Positions 43,478 through 52,722 are shown, counted from the stretch's first letter. The stretch is DNA of 64,000 nt from Longispora fulva (GCF_015751905.1 NZ_JADOUF010000001.1:5208001-5272000), one strand, 5' to 3'. The notes: generated by a model from the sequence alone, not told the origin. Translations and numbers: made by a program.

Positions 43478-44302
43478 GTGTTCGACGAAGACGACCTGAG
43501 CGGGATCGTGGTCAATCTCAACCGCCGCGATCCGGTGGTGCGCGGCCGGCTCGCCAACCATCCGCTCACCCGGTCGTATCTGGAGGCCGGTACCCGGCTG
43601 GTGGACCGGGAGTTCTTCGCCGTGCCCACCGAGGGGTTCACCCGGCCGCTGGCCACCCTCACCAGGGAGACCGTGATCGCCGAGGTGGCCGACGAGCCGT
43701 CGGAGCTGGCGAAACGGTCCAGTGTCGGGTCGTTCCGCGACCGGTGGGCGTACTTTCCGGACTACCTGTCGGACCTCGCGCGGTACACGCTGCGGATCCG
43801 GCGCTGGTCGCTGCACACCGAGCTCGCCGAGCAGGCGGTGCCGGCACTGTCCGGCGGGGATTTCGTGGCGGCGCTAGAGGAGATCGCGTACCGGGACATG
43901 GTGTACGTGTCGGGGACCGCTTCCACGGCGATGCGGTTCCGGTTCCTGCTCACCGCGTGGGCGGAGCAGGACGAGCAGCTCCGCGGGGCCATGACGTCGG
44001 TGTACCGGGACATCACGGACCACTGGTCGGCGATGTGCGAATCGGTGTTCGCCGCCCGAGGGTTGCGGCTGCGGCCCGGGGTGACGTTCGAGCAGCTTTC
44101 GGTCCTGTTGACGGCGTTGGCCGAAGGGCTGGCGCTGCGGGCCGCCGGGGATCCCGGGGCGCCGATGCTCGATCATGAGCGGCGGCGGTCGATCCTGGGG
44201 ACGGGGGCGATGGCGTTGTTCGCGGGAATGGTGGATTCCGGGGACGGGCGGGAGCTGGGCGCGGTGGTCGCGGACGTCGCGGAGGCCTCCGAACGGGGCT
44301 GA
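43478..44302 (+). CDS. TetR-like protein, distant
   Basis: Protein of 274 aa. GTG at 43478 follows GAGAGAGG at 9 bases. Residues from about 145 to 250 (VAALEEIAYRDMVYVSGTASTAMRFRFLLTAWAEQDEQLRGAMTSVY) resemble the helical ligand domain of TetR regulators, and the middle segment could hold a divergent helix-turn-helix (TRETVIAEVADEPSELAKRSS). The homology is weak, so it may be an unrelated all-helical protein. It stands alone and ends in a hairpin. Confidence 0.5.
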   Translation: MFDEDDLSGIVVNLNRRDPVVRGRLANHPLTRSYLEAGTRLVDREFFAVPTEGFTRPLATLTRETVIAEVADEPSELAKRSSVGSFRDRWAYFPDYLSDLARYTLRIRRWSLHTELAEQAVPALSGGDFVAALEEIAYRDMVYVSGTASTAMRFRFLLTAWAEQDEQLRGAMTSVYRDITDHWSAMCESVFAARGLRLRPGVTFEQLSVLLTALAEGLALRAAGDPGAPMLDHERRRSILGTGAMALFAGMVDSGDGRELGAVVADVAEASERG

Positions 44303-44330
44303 GGGCCCGTCGACAACTCGCCGGGCCCTC
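44301..44330. terminator. Hairpin between convergent genes
   Basis: GAGGGCCCG (44301-44309) and CGGGCCCTC (44322-44330) form a perfect 9-bp stem at the stop of the TetR-like gene. Confidence 0.55.
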
Positions 44331-44336
44331 ATCGCG

Positions 44337-44777
44337 CTATTCGGTCCACTCCCAGCTGGTTCCGGGTCCGGCGACCAGCACAGGACCTGGCGGCGTGTAC
44401 AGCAGCCAGTGGTTCATGTCCGTCGAGTGGATCGGGAAGACCCGGAGCGCCACCTCGTCGAACACCAGCTCCAGTCCCAGGCTCGGGCCGGACACCGACA
44501 CCGCCGTCAGGACCCGGCCCTCGATCGCGCGCACGGCGGTCTCCAGGGTGTCTCGGTCGTCCTCGGAGCCGGCGAGGATCTCGGTCGCGGAGTCGATCCG
44601 CCAGGCCGCGCCGTAGATCCACAGGTGCCAGTCGCCGGTGTTGCCCGTGAGGTCCAGCGTGAGGAAGCTGCCGTGGCCGAGCTTCACGGCCCTGGTCCCG
44701 GTGCCGATGAGACGGTTCACGGTGTCGCTGATCGTCGCGGCGTTCATCTGATCGACAGGCATCCCGTCATCCTTCAT
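44337..44777 (-). CDS. Unknown 146-aa protein
   Basis: ATG at 44777 has GGGAGG six bases upstream. Beta-strand-rich sequence (AVKLGHGSFLTLDL, WHLWIYGAAWRID, ALRVFPIHSTDMNHWLLYTPPG) with many Trp near the C-terminus; no signal peptide or membrane span. Proteins of this shape occur next to polymorphic-toxin loci as immunity proteins, but no toxin is seen here. Unassigned. It is convergent with the TetR-like gene. Confidence 0.6.
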   Translation of the reverse strand: MKDDGMPVDQMNAATISDTVNRLIGTGTRAVKLGHGSFLTLDLTGNTGDWHLWIYGAAWRIDSATEILAGSEDDRDTLETAVRAIEGRVLTAVSVSGPSLGLELVFDEVALRVFPIHSTDMNHWLLYTPPGPVLVAGPGTSWEWTE

Positions 44778-44929
44778 TCGCGGCCTCCCAGGTTGTCGTC
44801 CACGACCATCTAGGCGCAGGCCGTCGCCTTCTATGGTCGCCCCATCATCAGGTGTGCTGCCGTCCCGCGCCTACGGGTCAGGGTTCGTCGACACGCCGAT
44901 GGAGGGCTATGAAGGCCGGAAGACGCGGG

Positions 44930-46246
44930 TCAGCGCGACAGGGCTGCGCGGAGTACCCGGAGGAGGCGGTCCGGGCGGAGCAGGCCCTCCGGGCGGTCGA
45001 GCAGGCCCGTGACCCGGACGAACGCCGCCGACAGCGAAGCGTCCGTGACGGCGGCGGCGTGCAGGTGCGGCAGGTACGCGTTGACCAGCCGGGTCTTCAG
45101 CGACCGGTGCCCCAGCACCTCGGGGAACGCCAGATCCGCCCCCGTCGCCAGCTGCCACGGCACGTCGACCACCCGCGCGATCTCGCGGAAATACCGCCGC
45201 CAGCTCGGCGACGGGTTGCCCAGCAGGTGCCGGCGCAGCGCCGCGGCCTGCAGGGCGGCCACGGTCATCCCCTGGCCGTAGACCGGATTGAACGAACACA
45301 CGGCGTCGCCGAGGACCAGCAGGCCTTCGGGGAAGCCGGTGAGGTGCTCGTAGCGGTGCCGGATGTTGGCCGGGTAGCGGAAGGCGACCGGGTCGTCGAG
45401 GGGCTTGCCCTCGTTGATCAGGCGGTGCACGTCCGTCAGGGGCACCCCGGCGGCGAAGTCGACGAAGCCGTCGGGGTCGGTGGGCGGGTAGTCGCCGAGC
45501 AGGCCGACCAGCGTGACCATGTACCGGCCGTCCTCCTGGCGGGCGATCCCCGCGCCCCGGGGATGCTCCCGCGTCCAGTTCACCAGGATGAGCCGGTCGG
45601 TGCCCAGGGCGTCGTCCGGCATGTCGTAGGTGCGCGAGGCGTAGCCGACGTCGGTGTGCACCCGGTCCGCCGTGGGCCGCGCAAAACCCAGACCTTCCAA
45701 CCACAGCGGGGTACGCGAGCCCCGGCCCGTCGCGTCGACCACCAGGTCCGCCCTGATCGTGGTGGTCCGCCCGGCGCCGTCGCGGACGGTCACCCCGGTG
45801 ATGGTCGTCCGGTCGGTGCTGGCGGTCAGGTCGACGATGTCGCGGCCGTCGGCGAGGCGTACCCCCGGAAGGGCCCGGACGCGAGCCCGGACCTGGCCCT
45901 CCAGCAGCGGCCGGCTGGGAAACAGCACCGGTTGTCCGATGTCGACCTGGCGGATCCGGTGCCCGGACAGCAGCCAGCGGATGCCGCCCAGCAGGTCACC
46001 GCTCGGCGCGCCGGCCCCGATCAGGTCGGCGGTCAGGCCGGGGAACAGTTCGTCGAGGACCTCGCCGCCGCGGGCGAGCAGGGCGTGCAGGTGCCGACCC
46101 TGGGGGACGCCGCGGCGCTGGGCCGAGCCGTCCGGGAGCTCGTCGCGTTCCACGACCGTGACCTGGCCGTAGAACTCGGACAGGACCCTCGCGGTCAGCA
46201 GGCCGGCCATGCTGCCGCCGAGAACCACCGCGCTGCCGTCTGGCAT
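44930..46246 (-). CDS. FAD-dependent oxidoreductase (flavoprotein monooxygenase-like)
   Basis: Protein of 438 aa. The dinucleotide-binding GxGxxG variant is VVLGGSMAGLLTARVLSE at residues 7-24, the FAD pyrophosphate motif is LLVLGDAVCSFNPVYGQGMTVA (GD...P) near 300, and a ribose motif follows ERDELPDG. The group resembles squalene/tryptophan-halogenase-like or epoxidase flavoproteins of unknown substrate. ATG at 46246. It lies 47 bases downstream of, and co-directional with, the ArsR-type gene. Confidence 0.85.
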   Translation of the reverse strand: MPDGSAVVLGGSMAGLLTARVLSEFYGQVTVVERDELPDGSAQRRGVPQGRHLHALLARGGEVLDELFPGLTADLIGAGAPSGDLLGGIRWLLSGHRIRQVDIGQPVLFPSRPLLEGQVRARVRALPGVRLADGRDIVDLTASTDRTTITGVTVRDGAGRTTTIRADLVVDATGRGSRTPLWLEGLGFARPTADRVHTDVGYASRTYDMPDDALGTDRLILVNWTREHPRGAGIARQEDGRYMVTLVGLLGDYPPTDPDGFVDFAAGVPLTDVHRLINEGKPLDDPVAFRYPANIRHRYEHLTGFPEGLLVLGDAVCSFNPVYGQGMTVAALQAAALRRHLLGNPSPSWRRYFREIARVVDVPWQLATGADLAFPEVLGHRSLKTRLVNAYLPHLHAAAVTDASLSAAFVRVTGLLDRPEGLLRPDRLLRVLRAALSR

Positions 46247-46293
46247 GCCCGACCACCGCCTCCCAGGAAGAGGCCAGCGTATCGACGGCCGGT

Positions 46294-47289
46294 CTACTGT
46301 GGATTCTTCGAGATTGCGGTGTCCCGGATGAGATCGGCGCCCAGCGGGGTCAGCGCGTGTACCACCGAGCCGCCCACCCTGGTCGTCGTGATCAGGCCGG
46401 CGTCGCGCAGCACCGTCGCGTGCTGGCTCGCCGACGCCACCGACGTGCCCACCCGCTGGGCGACCTGGGTCGTCGAGCCGGCGTTCGACAGCGTCGACAG
46501 GACGGCCGCGCGGGTCCGGCCGAGCAGGGACACCAACCTGTCGCCGGGGGCAGCCGGGGTCGGGTCGTGCGGGATCGGGTACGCGAGCACGGCCGGGCCG
46601 ACAGGCGGCTGCACGAAGCTCGACACCCCGCCGAAGAACAGCGGCACCAGGGTCAGACCGCCGCCGTCGAGGTGGAAGTCCAGCGCCTGGTCCGGGGCTG
46701 CCGGGCAGCGGATCGTCAGGGTCGGGGCCGTCCACCGGATGTCCGGGTGCAGGGTGTCCAGCAGCCGGTCGAGGCCGGCGTCGAGCAGCACCTGACCCCG
46801 GGTCGCACGGTCGGCCGTCACCCGGGCGGAGACGGTGTGCCACTCGGGCGCGAGACCCACATTGTGGTACGCCGTGAGCACCGCCCCCAGCTCCCTGCGC
46901 GCCGACGTGTTCCCGGTCGCGAGGTCGCGCGCCCACGGGGACAGCGCGCCGGTCTCGGCCAGCTCCGCGCGGATCTGCGCCGTCGGGGCGGACACCACCC
47001 GGTCGAGCGCCGTACGGAAGTCGCGGGCCCCGACCGGGGTGAGGAAGTCGGGTCTGGTGCCGAGGACCGGCATCAGGTCGAGGACGGGGCGGATCCTCGG
47101 GGACAGCTTCGGCAGCACCGAGCGGCGCCACCGGCCGGTCCACGAGCCGCCCCACGCGCCGTTGAGCATCAGCACGCTGTGTTGCAGCTCGAGCATCACG
47201 TCCGGGCCGGTGGCGAGGGTGACCCTGCCCAGGTCGGCCGGTGTGAAGTGGATGCGCAGCACCGGTCCAGCATGCGGGGCGGAGATCAC
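46294..47289 (-). CDS. ArsR-type regulator with large N-terminal domain
   Basis: Protein of 331 aa. The winged helix is C-terminal (LSTLSNAGSTTQVAQRVGTSVASASQHATVLRDAGLITTTR). The first 230 residues form a separate domain (DUF5937-like by recollection) that may bind a ligand. It lies upstream of the FAD enzyme on the same strand, so it may control it. GTG at 47289; the divergent gene on the right starts at 47371. Confidence 0.8.
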   Translation of the reverse strand: MISAPHAGPVLRIHFTPADLGRVTLATGPDVMLELQHSVLMLNGAWGGSWTGRWRRSVLPKLSPRIRPVLDLMPVLGTRPDFLTPVGARDFRTALDRVVSAPTAQIRAELAETGALSPWARDLATGNTSARRELGAVLTAYHNVGLAPEWHTVSARVTADRATRGQVLLDAGLDRLLDTLHPDIRWTAPTLTIRCPAAPDQALDFHLDGGGLTLVPLFFGGVSSFVQPPVGPAVLAYPIPHDPTPAAPGDRLVSLLGRTRAAVLSTLSNAGSTTQVAQRVGTSVASASQHATVLRDAGLITTTRVGGSVVHALTPLGADLIRDTAISKNPQ

Positions 47290-47370
47290 CGTTCCGTCAC
47301 GACCGGCGGGGTTTCAGGCACCGCTGAAAGGCGTGGTGGCGGCACCGCCCGGCCGGCGATCCTCGTCGGC

Positions 47371-48327
47371 ATGGACAGACGAAGCGTTCTGAAGACCGGC
47401 GTCGCGGCCCTGGCCGCCACGGCCGGAGCTGTCGCCCTCGGGGCACCGGCCTCGGCGAACACCGGCCTGATCAAGGAGTACGTCATCAACCGCGAGCCCG
47501 GGGCCAACCCCGAGGGCATCGAGGTCACCTCCGACGGCACCATGTACGTCACCAGCGTCGCGACCGGCGCCGTCTACCGTGGCCACGTCTGCGAGCCGGA
47601 CCTGCGCCCCTTCCTCGCCCCGGGCACCGACGGCCGGACCTCGGCGACCGGCGTGCACCGCGACCGGCGCGGCCGGCTGTTCGTCGCGGGCGCGGCCACC
47701 GGCAGCCTGTTCGTGTACGACCGTTCGGGCCGCCTGCTGGCCCAGCGCACCGTGGACGCGTCGGCGTCGTTCCTCAACGACATGTCCTTCACGTCCGACG
47801 CCGTGTACGTCACCGACTCCGTCAACCAGACCATCTGGCGCGCCGCGCTCACCGGCGACCGGGTCGGCCAGCTGGCCCCGTGGGTGACGGTCGGCGCGTT
47901 CGACCCGGTGCCGCAGTTCCTCAACGGGATCGTGACGAGCTCGGACGGTCGGGTGCTGCTGGTGGGCGAGCAGGCGGCGGACGTGACGTACCGGATCGAT
48001 CTGGCGACCCGCAAGGTCAGCGCCGTGCGGATCGCCGACGGTCAGATCTTCTCCGGCGACGGTTTCCTGCTGGAGGGCCGCCGGCTCTACGGGGTGTGGA
48101 ACCGGTCGAACGCCGCCGGCGAGTGGGAGTTCCTCACCCGGCTCGTCGAGCTGAACCGCGACTACACGGCCGCGCGGGTCGTCGCGGACTCCGCCGCCGT
48201 GAGCGGGAAGGTCGGCCCGACGACGATCGCCAGGGACCGGGGCCGGCTGCTGTGGGTGAACAGCCAACTGCCGTCCGCGCCCGGCACCCCGCCCTACCTG
48301 GTCACCGAGGTACCGGGTCTCCGCTGA
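47371..48327 (+). CDS. Secreted SMP-30/gluconolactonase-like beta-propeller protein
   Basis: Protein of 318 aa. The N-terminus DRRSVLKTGVAALAATAGAVALGAPASA is a signal peptide with a twin-Arg pair, cut near APASA. The mature part has repeated beta-propeller strands (NPEGIEVTSDGTMYVTSVATGAVYRG, FLNDMSFTSDAVYVTDSVNQTIWRA) as in SMP-30/gluconolactonase and superoxide-dismutase-like copper proteins. Substrate unknown. ATG at 47371. Confidence 0.8.
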   Translation: MDRRSVLKTGVAALAATAGAVALGAPASANTGLIKEYVINREPGANPEGIEVTSDGTMYVTSVATGAVYRGHVCEPDLRPFLAPGTDGRTSATGVHRDRRGRLFVAGAATGSLFVYDRSGRLLAQRTVDASASFLNDMSFTSDAVYVTDSVNQTIWRAALTGDRVGQLAPWVTVGAFDPVPQFLNGIVTSSDGRVLLVGEQAADVTYRIDLATRKVSAVRIADGQIFSGDGFLLEGRRLYGVWNRSNAAGEWEFLTRLVELNRDYTAARVVADSAAVSGKVGPTTIARDRGRLLWVNSQLPSAPGTPPYLVTEVPGLR

Positions 48328-48391
48328 CCGCCCGGCGGCCCGGACCCGGGCTACCGGCCCGAACCGCGCGAGGACCGGCTCTCCGGACCGG

Positions 48392-49219
48392 TCAGCGGAA
48401 GTCGGCGGCACGGCGCGCGACCCAGCGCGCGTACGTGCCGCCGGCCCGGCCGGTGATCCGTTCGAACGCCGGCTCGATCTCCGCCGTCGTGCCCGAGGCG
48501 GACGCGAGCAGGCGCACCAGCACCTCGGCCACGCCGGCCGGCATGAACGCCGCCATCTCCTCGCGGGCCCGCTCCGGGGTCAGCTCCTCGAACCGCAGCT
48601 CGCGGCCCAGCACCTCGCCGAGGATCCGGACCCGGTCGGTCTGGGTGAGCGACGCCGGCCCCGTCAGGGTGTACGCCTCCCCCACGTGCCCGTCGTCCAA
48701 CAGCGCACGCACCGCCACCTCGGCGATGTCCCGCTCGTCGATGGGCGCGCTGGCCGCGTCCCCGTACGCCGCGCGGACCACGCCCCCGTGCCGGATCATC
48801 CCGGCCCAGCCCAGGTCGTTGGCCATGAACGCCCCGGGCCGCAGGAACGTCCACGGCAGACCCGAGTCGCGCACGGACCGCTCGCACTCGGCGTGCCAGC
48901 GGGCGATGTCGTTGGTCTGCTCGAAGTTCACGGCCATCGAGGACAGCAGGACGATCCGGCCGACGCCCTCGTCGCCGGCCGCGGTCAGGAAGTCGTCGAG
49001 CGCCCCGTGCACCGGGAACAGGTAGGCCCGGTCGACGTCGCGGAGGGCCGCCGGCAGGGTCTCGGGGCGGCGGAGGTCGCCTTCGAGGACCTCCACGCCG
49101 TCGGGCAGGCCGGCGGTGCCCGGGTCGCGGCTGATCGCGCGGACCTTCTCGCCGGCCTCGAGCAGCTGGGTGACGACGTGCCGACCGACGTTTCCGGTGG
49201 CTCCGGTTACCAGAATCAT
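48392..49219 (-). CDS. NmrA-like NAD(P)-binding protein
   Basis: Protein of 275 aa. MILVTGATGNVGRHVVTQLLEAG gives the GxxGxxG Rossmann motif; LLSSMAVN and WHAECERSVRDSGLPWTFLRPGAFM match NmrA/quinone oxidoreductase-2 proteins. It could be a redox sensor or a quinone reductase. ATG at 49219 with AAAGGGA upstream. It diverges from a TetR gene with a paired repeat between them, and is probably regulated by it. Confidence 0.88.
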   Translation of the reverse strand: MILVTGATGNVGRHVVTQLLEAGEKVRAISRDPGTAGLPDGVEVLEGDLRRPETLPAALRDVDRAYLFPVHGALDDFLTAAGDEGVGRIVLLSSMAVNFEQTNDIARWHAECERSVRDSGLPWTFLRPGAFMANDLGWAGMIRHGGVVRAAYGDAASAPIDERDIAEVAVRALLDDGHVGEAYTLTGPASLTQTDRVRILGEVLGRELRFEELTPERAREEMAAFMPAGVAEVLVRLLASASGTTAEIEPAFERITGRAGGTYARWVARRAADFR

Positions 49220-49256
49220 GACGAGTGTCCCTTTCGGAGGAGTCCCGTCGATGTTA

Positions 49257-49296
49257 ACCAGTTGGGGAATTAACGTCAATGCACCAGTTGGGGAAT
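49257..49296. promoter_or_regulatory. Direct repeats between NmrA-like and TetR genes
   Basis: ACCAGTTGGGGAAT is present twice, at 49257-49270 and 49283-49296 (26-base period), in the AT-richer part of the divergent gap. TTAAC flanks the first copy on both sides. A TetR operator is likely; direct rather than inverted arrangement is unusual for TetR. Confidence 0.6.
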
Positions 49297-49329
49297 AGAG
49301 TTCCCCCGCAGGTGAAGTAGCCTGAGCCG

Positions 49330-49938
49330 ATGGAGGCACCCACCGGCAGTCGGCGCACCCCGGCCCCCGAGGAACGGCAGCGCGACGCCGAACGCTCGCG
49401 CCGGCACCTCCTCACCGCCGCGCTGGAGGTCTTCGCGGCCAAGGGGTACGCGGGCGCGCGGGTGCAGGACATCGCCGACCGCGCCGGCGTCAACAAACGC
49501 CTGATCAACTACTACTTCGGCGGCAAGGAGGGGCTCTACACCGCGCTGCGGAGCGAGTGGCTGCGACGCGAGGCCGAGTTCGCCACCCCGGACCTGTCGA
49601 TCTCCGACCTCACCACCCGGTACCTGCACGAGGTGCTCACGAACCCGCAGGCGATCCGGCTCGTCCTGTGGCACGGGCTCGCCGACGAGGACGTCGCGCC
49701 GCCGGAGCCGGCCGAGGACCTCTCCGACCTGTACCGCCGCCAGGAACTCGGCGAACTGGCCGCCGACCTGGATCCGGCGTCGTTCATGCTCGCCATGATG
49801 AGCATGGTGATGGCCCCGATCACGCTGCCACACATCGTCCGGCAACTGTTCGGCGTCGAGCCGGACTCCCCGGAGTTCGAGGCCCGGTACGCCGAACAGC
49901 TGCGCCGGATCGTGGGCATGCTCGGCGAGCGGCGCTGA
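49330..49938 (+). CDS. TetR-family regulator
   Basis: Protein of 202 aa. N-terminal helix-turn-helix: RRHLLTAALEVFAAKGYAGARVQDIADRAGVNKRLINYYFGGKEGLY, then a helical ligand domain. It likely represses the divergent NmrA-like gene and itself. ATG at 49330. Confidence 0.92.
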   Translation: MEAPTGSRRTPAPEERQRDAERSRRHLLTAALEVFAAKGYAGARVQDIADRAGVNKRLINYYFGGKEGLYTALRSEWLRREAEFATPDLSISDLTTRYLHEVLTNPQAIRLVLWHGLADEDVAPPEPAEDLSDLYRRQELGELAADLDPASFMLAMMSMVMAPITLPHIVRQLFGVEPDSPEFEARYAEQLRRIVGMLGERR

Positions 49939-49993
49939 CCGCGGTACCCGTGTCCCCGCACGGTGCCCCAAGGCGGGTCGGGACAATGGGCGG

Positions 49994-50368
49994 ATGGCAC
50001 CTGACACCTGTCCCTGTGGGCTCGGCGAGCCCTACCACGCGTGCTGCGGGCGCTTCCACGCCGGCCAGTCCGCCCCGACCGCCGAGACGCTGATGCGCTC
50101 CCGGTTCAGCGCGTTCGCGGTCGGGGACGTGGCATACCTGCTGCGGTCGTGGCACCCGAGCACCCGGCCGCGGGAGCTGGAGTTGGACCCTGACCTGCGG
50201 TGGGTCCGGCTGGAGGTGCTCGGCGGCACCGGCGGCGGGCTGTTCGACACCGAGGGCACGGTGGAGTTCCGGGCGCACTACCGCGAAGGCGGCCGGCCCG
50301 GGACGATGCACGAGCACAGCCGCTTCCTCCGCGACGCGGGCCACTGGGTCTACGTCGGCCCGGTCTAG
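49994..50368 (+). CDS. YchJ-family protein with SEC-C-type zinc motif
   Basis: Protein of 124 aa. N-terminal CPCGLGEPYHACCGRFHAG is the SEC-C-like zinc site of the YchJ/UPF0225 family; the rest is an NTF2-like fold (TAETLMRSRFSAFAVGDVAYLL). Function is unknown. The TAG at 50366-50368 sits in a CTAG that also gives the stop of the convergent RidA gene. Confidence 0.88.
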   Translation: MAPDTCPCGLGEPYHACCGRFHAGQSAPTAETLMRSRFSAFAVGDVAYLLRSWHPSTRPRELELDPDLRWVRLEVLGGTGGGLFDTEGTVEFRAHYREGGRPGTMHEHSRFLRDAGHWVYVGPV

Positions 50369-50769
50369 CGCGGCACCACCGCCGTGACCTCCACCTCCAA
50401 CAACGCGTCCGGATGGAACAGCCGCCGCACCTCCACAGTGGTACTGGCCGGCGGCGTGCCCGGGAACAGCCTCCTGCGGACCGCGCCGTAGCCCGGCAGG
50501 TCGCCCAGGTCGGTCATGAACGTCCGGATGTGCGCGATGTCCGCGAGCCCCGCCCCGTGCGCGGCGAGGATCTCCCCGAGGAGTTCGAAGATCCGCTCGG
50601 ACTGGGCGGTGATGTCGCCCGGACCGACCACCGCGCCGGTGTCGTCGGCCGCGATCTGACCGGACGTGACGAGGAGGGCTCCGGGGCCGGGGTCGAGGCG
50701 CGCAACGTGGGCGAACCGGTCGCCGTAGGGTGCGGACACGCCGGCCGGATTGTCGAGGGTCAACTTCAA
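50365..50769 (-). CDS. RidA-family protein (enamine/imine deaminase)
   Basis: Protein of 134 aa of the YjgF/RidA fold. Landmarks: ALLVTSGQIAADDTGAVVGPGDI, RIFELLGEILAAHGAG, IRTFMTDL and the C-terminal LLEVEVTAVVPR. The usual catalytic Arg of RidA corresponds to the IR/VRR positions here. It hydrolyses reactive 2-aminoacrylate or related imines. TTG at 50769 is supported by AAGGAG seven bases upstream. Confidence 0.85.
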   Translation of the reverse strand: MKLTLDNPAGVSAPYGDRFAHVARLDPGPGALLVTSGQIAADDTGAVVGPGDITAQSERIFELLGEILAAHGAGLADIAHIRTFMTDLGDLPGYGAVRRRLFPGTPPASTTVEVRRLFHPDALLEVEVTAVVPR

Positions 50770-50942
50770 TGTGGTTCTCCTTGGAGTGATGGGTGCCGCG
50801 ACGCGACCGACCCGGAAGCCAGACCGACATGGCGGCCGGACGCGCGGGAGCGGCACGGCTGGTTCGTCGACAGGCGCCGGGGCGTTGCGGCCCTGGGACC
50901 GGTGCCGGGACGCCCAACGGCAGGGCCCGGGAACGTGTCCGC

Positions 50943-51749
50943 TCAGACGAGGGTCGCCAGGTCGGCTGACTGGTCGGCGGCGGCGTGCAGCGTGCCCGAC
51001 GCGGCGCGGGCGACCGGGGCCGGCGCGTCACCGAGGGCAGCCAACGCCAGGTCGATGTCCTTGGCCGCCAGGGCGATCGCGAACGACGCCCCGGTCGCCG
51101 TCCCCCGGGCGATCGCGCCCCCGAGCGGTCCCGGCGCGAGTACCTCCAACGCCGTGTCCCGGTCGACCCCGACCGCCGCCGCGACGGCCAGGGTGTCCGC
51201 GAGCGCCGCCAGCCCGGTGACCAGGGACGTGTTGAGCACGAGCTTGAGGGCCGCGCCGCTCCCGGTGGGTCCACACCGGCGTACGGTCCCGAGCGCCCCG
51301 AGCACCGGGGCCACCCGGTCGACAGCGTGGTCAGGGCCGCCGGCGAACACCCGGAGGGTGCCGGCCGCCGCAGCGTCGACGCTGCCACCGACGGGCGCGT
51401 CGACGAGGTCGACCCCGGGCGGAAGCCGGCGGGCCAGGTCGCGGACGGCGTCCGGGCCGATCGTGGACATGTCCACCAGGGTCGCGCCCGGGGCCAGTGT
51501 CCCGGCGGCGCCGTCCGGTCCGAAGAGCACGGCGTCGACGGCCGCAGCGTCGGTGAGCATCGTGATCACGAGTTCGGCCCCGGCGACGGCCTCGGAGGGG
51601 GTGCCGGCGGGGCGCGCGCCGAGGGCGGTGAGCGCGGTGATGCGGGTCGGGGTGCGGTTCCAGACCGTGAGCTGGTGGCCGGCTCCGAGCAGGCGGCGGG
51701 CGATCGGCGCGCCCATGTGTCCCGTGCCGAGCAGGGCGATGACTGTCAT
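50943..51749 (-). CDS. NAD(P)-dependent beta-hydroxyacid dehydrogenase family
   Basis: Protein of 268 aa. The cofactor motif is ALLGTGHMGAPIARRLLGAGHQLTVWNRTP; the substrate motif DAPVGGSVDAAAAGTL and the catalytic Lys in GAALKLVLNTSL fit 3-hydroxyisobutyrate/6-phosphogluconate-type dehydrogenases (an imine-reductase relative is possible). ATG at 51749. It diverges from a LysR gene, which probably controls it. Confidence 0.88.
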   Translation of the reverse strand: MTVIALLGTGHMGAPIARRLLGAGHQLTVWNRTPTRITALTALGARPAGTPSEAVAGAELVITMLTDAAAVDAVLFGPDGAAGTLAPGATLVDMSTIGPDAVRDLARRLPPGVDLVDAPVGGSVDAAAAGTLRVFAGGPDHAVDRVAPVLGALGTVRRCGPTGSGAALKLVLNTSLVTGLAALADTLAVAAAVGVDRDTALEVLAPGPLGGAIARGTATGASFAIALAAKDIDLALAALGDAPAPVARAASGTLHAAADQSADLATLV

Positions 51750-51828
51750 GATCAATACGCTAGGTGACCGGATGGCATGCGACCAACGACTCTTCGGCAT
51801 CGTACCCATCATGTTTTAGCATGGGTTG

Positions 51829-52722
51829 GTGCAGATCCAGTCGCTGGAAGTGTTCCGGGCCGTCGCCGCGCATGGGTCGATCACCGCGGCCGCCCGGGCG
51901 CTGCGTTTCACCCAGTCGGCCGTGTCCCGGCAGATCGCGGCCCTGGAGGCCGACACCGGAGCGCTCCTGTTCGACCGGCTGCCCCGGGGCGTGGCCCTCA
52001 CCGAGGAGGGCCGCTGCCTGCTCGCGCACACCGGCGCGGTACTGGACCGGCTCGACGTCGCCCGGCGCGAGCTGGCGACGCTCCGTGACGGGACAGGCGG
52101 GCGGCTGCGGGTCGGCGCGTTCGCGACCGCCGTCGCCGCCCTCGTGCCGCGCGCGCTGGCCGCGTTCCGCGACACGCATCCGGACGTGACATCGTCGCTG
52201 GTGGAGGGCCTGACGCCGGCGCTGCTGGACCGGCTGGAGTCCGGGGACGCCGACGTGTCCGTGGTCAGCGCGGCCCCGGACCGACCCCTCGACCGGGCGC
52301 GGTTCGAACTGCACCACCTGCTCGACGAGCACATGCTCGTCGCCGTGCCGCGCACCCACCGGCTGGCCCGCCGACGCACGGTGCGCTACACCGAACTGGC
52401 CGGGGAGTCGTTCATCGCCGCATCGGCGACGCCGGAGAACACCCTGCTCGCGGGCAGTCTGCCGCTCGGCTTCCAGCCCCGGGTCGACTTCGTCGTCGGC
52501 GAGTGGACCGGCAAACTCGGCTGCGTGGCCGCCGGGCTCGGCGTCACCCTGATCCCGGCCCTCGCCGTCCGCGCCGCCCCGGCGGACATCGCGCTGATCC
52601 GGCTGCACCGCGACGAGGTGTCGGTGCGCCAGGTGTTCGCGACGACGGTCGCGGGGCGCGCCACGCCCGCGGCGGTGACGGCATTCGTCGCCCAATTGCG
52701 CGAGGTCGCGGCCACCCTCTGA
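51829..52722 (+). CDS. LysR-family regulator
   Basis: Protein of 297 aa. N-terminal helix-turn-helix: EVFRAVAAHGSITAAARALRFTQSAVSRQIAALEADTGALLFDRLPRG; effector domain with the LysR substrate fold follows. GTG at 51829 (TTG 51826 also possible). It likely regulates the divergent dehydrogenase. Its last 38 bases recur at 55184-55221. Confidence 0.92.
   Translation: MQIQSLEVFRAVAAHGSITAAARALRFTQSAVSRQIAALEADTGALLFDRLPRGVALTEEGRCLLAHTGAVLDRLDVARRELATLRDGTGGRLRVGAFATAVAALVPRALAAFRDTHPDVTSSLVEGLTPALLDRLESGDADVSVVSAAPDRPLDRARFELHHLLDEHMLVAVPRTHRLARRRTVRYTELAGESFIAASATPENTLLAGSLPLGFQPRVDFVVGEWTGKLGCVAAGLGVTLIPALAVRAAPADIALIRLHRDEVSVRQVFATTVAGRATPAAVTAFVAQLREVAATL
52685..52722 (+). repeat. Left direct repeat of the cassette B segment
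   Basis: The end of lysR (52685-52722) is repeated at 55184-55221 with 35 of 38 bases identical; the three differences are synonymous in both reading frames (Gln, Leu, Val). Both copies end in the same TGA. The two mark a 2,499-base step that contains cassette B and two short genes. Confidence 0.7.

Noticed and set aside
44337-44777. Immunity protein of a polymorphic toxin
   Set aside because: The fold impression is weak and no toxin or secretion gene is nearby.
48328-48391. Terminator between the SMP-30-like and NmrA-like genes
   Set aside because: GACCGG/CCGGTC gives only a 6-bp stem in GC-rich sequence; too weak to list.
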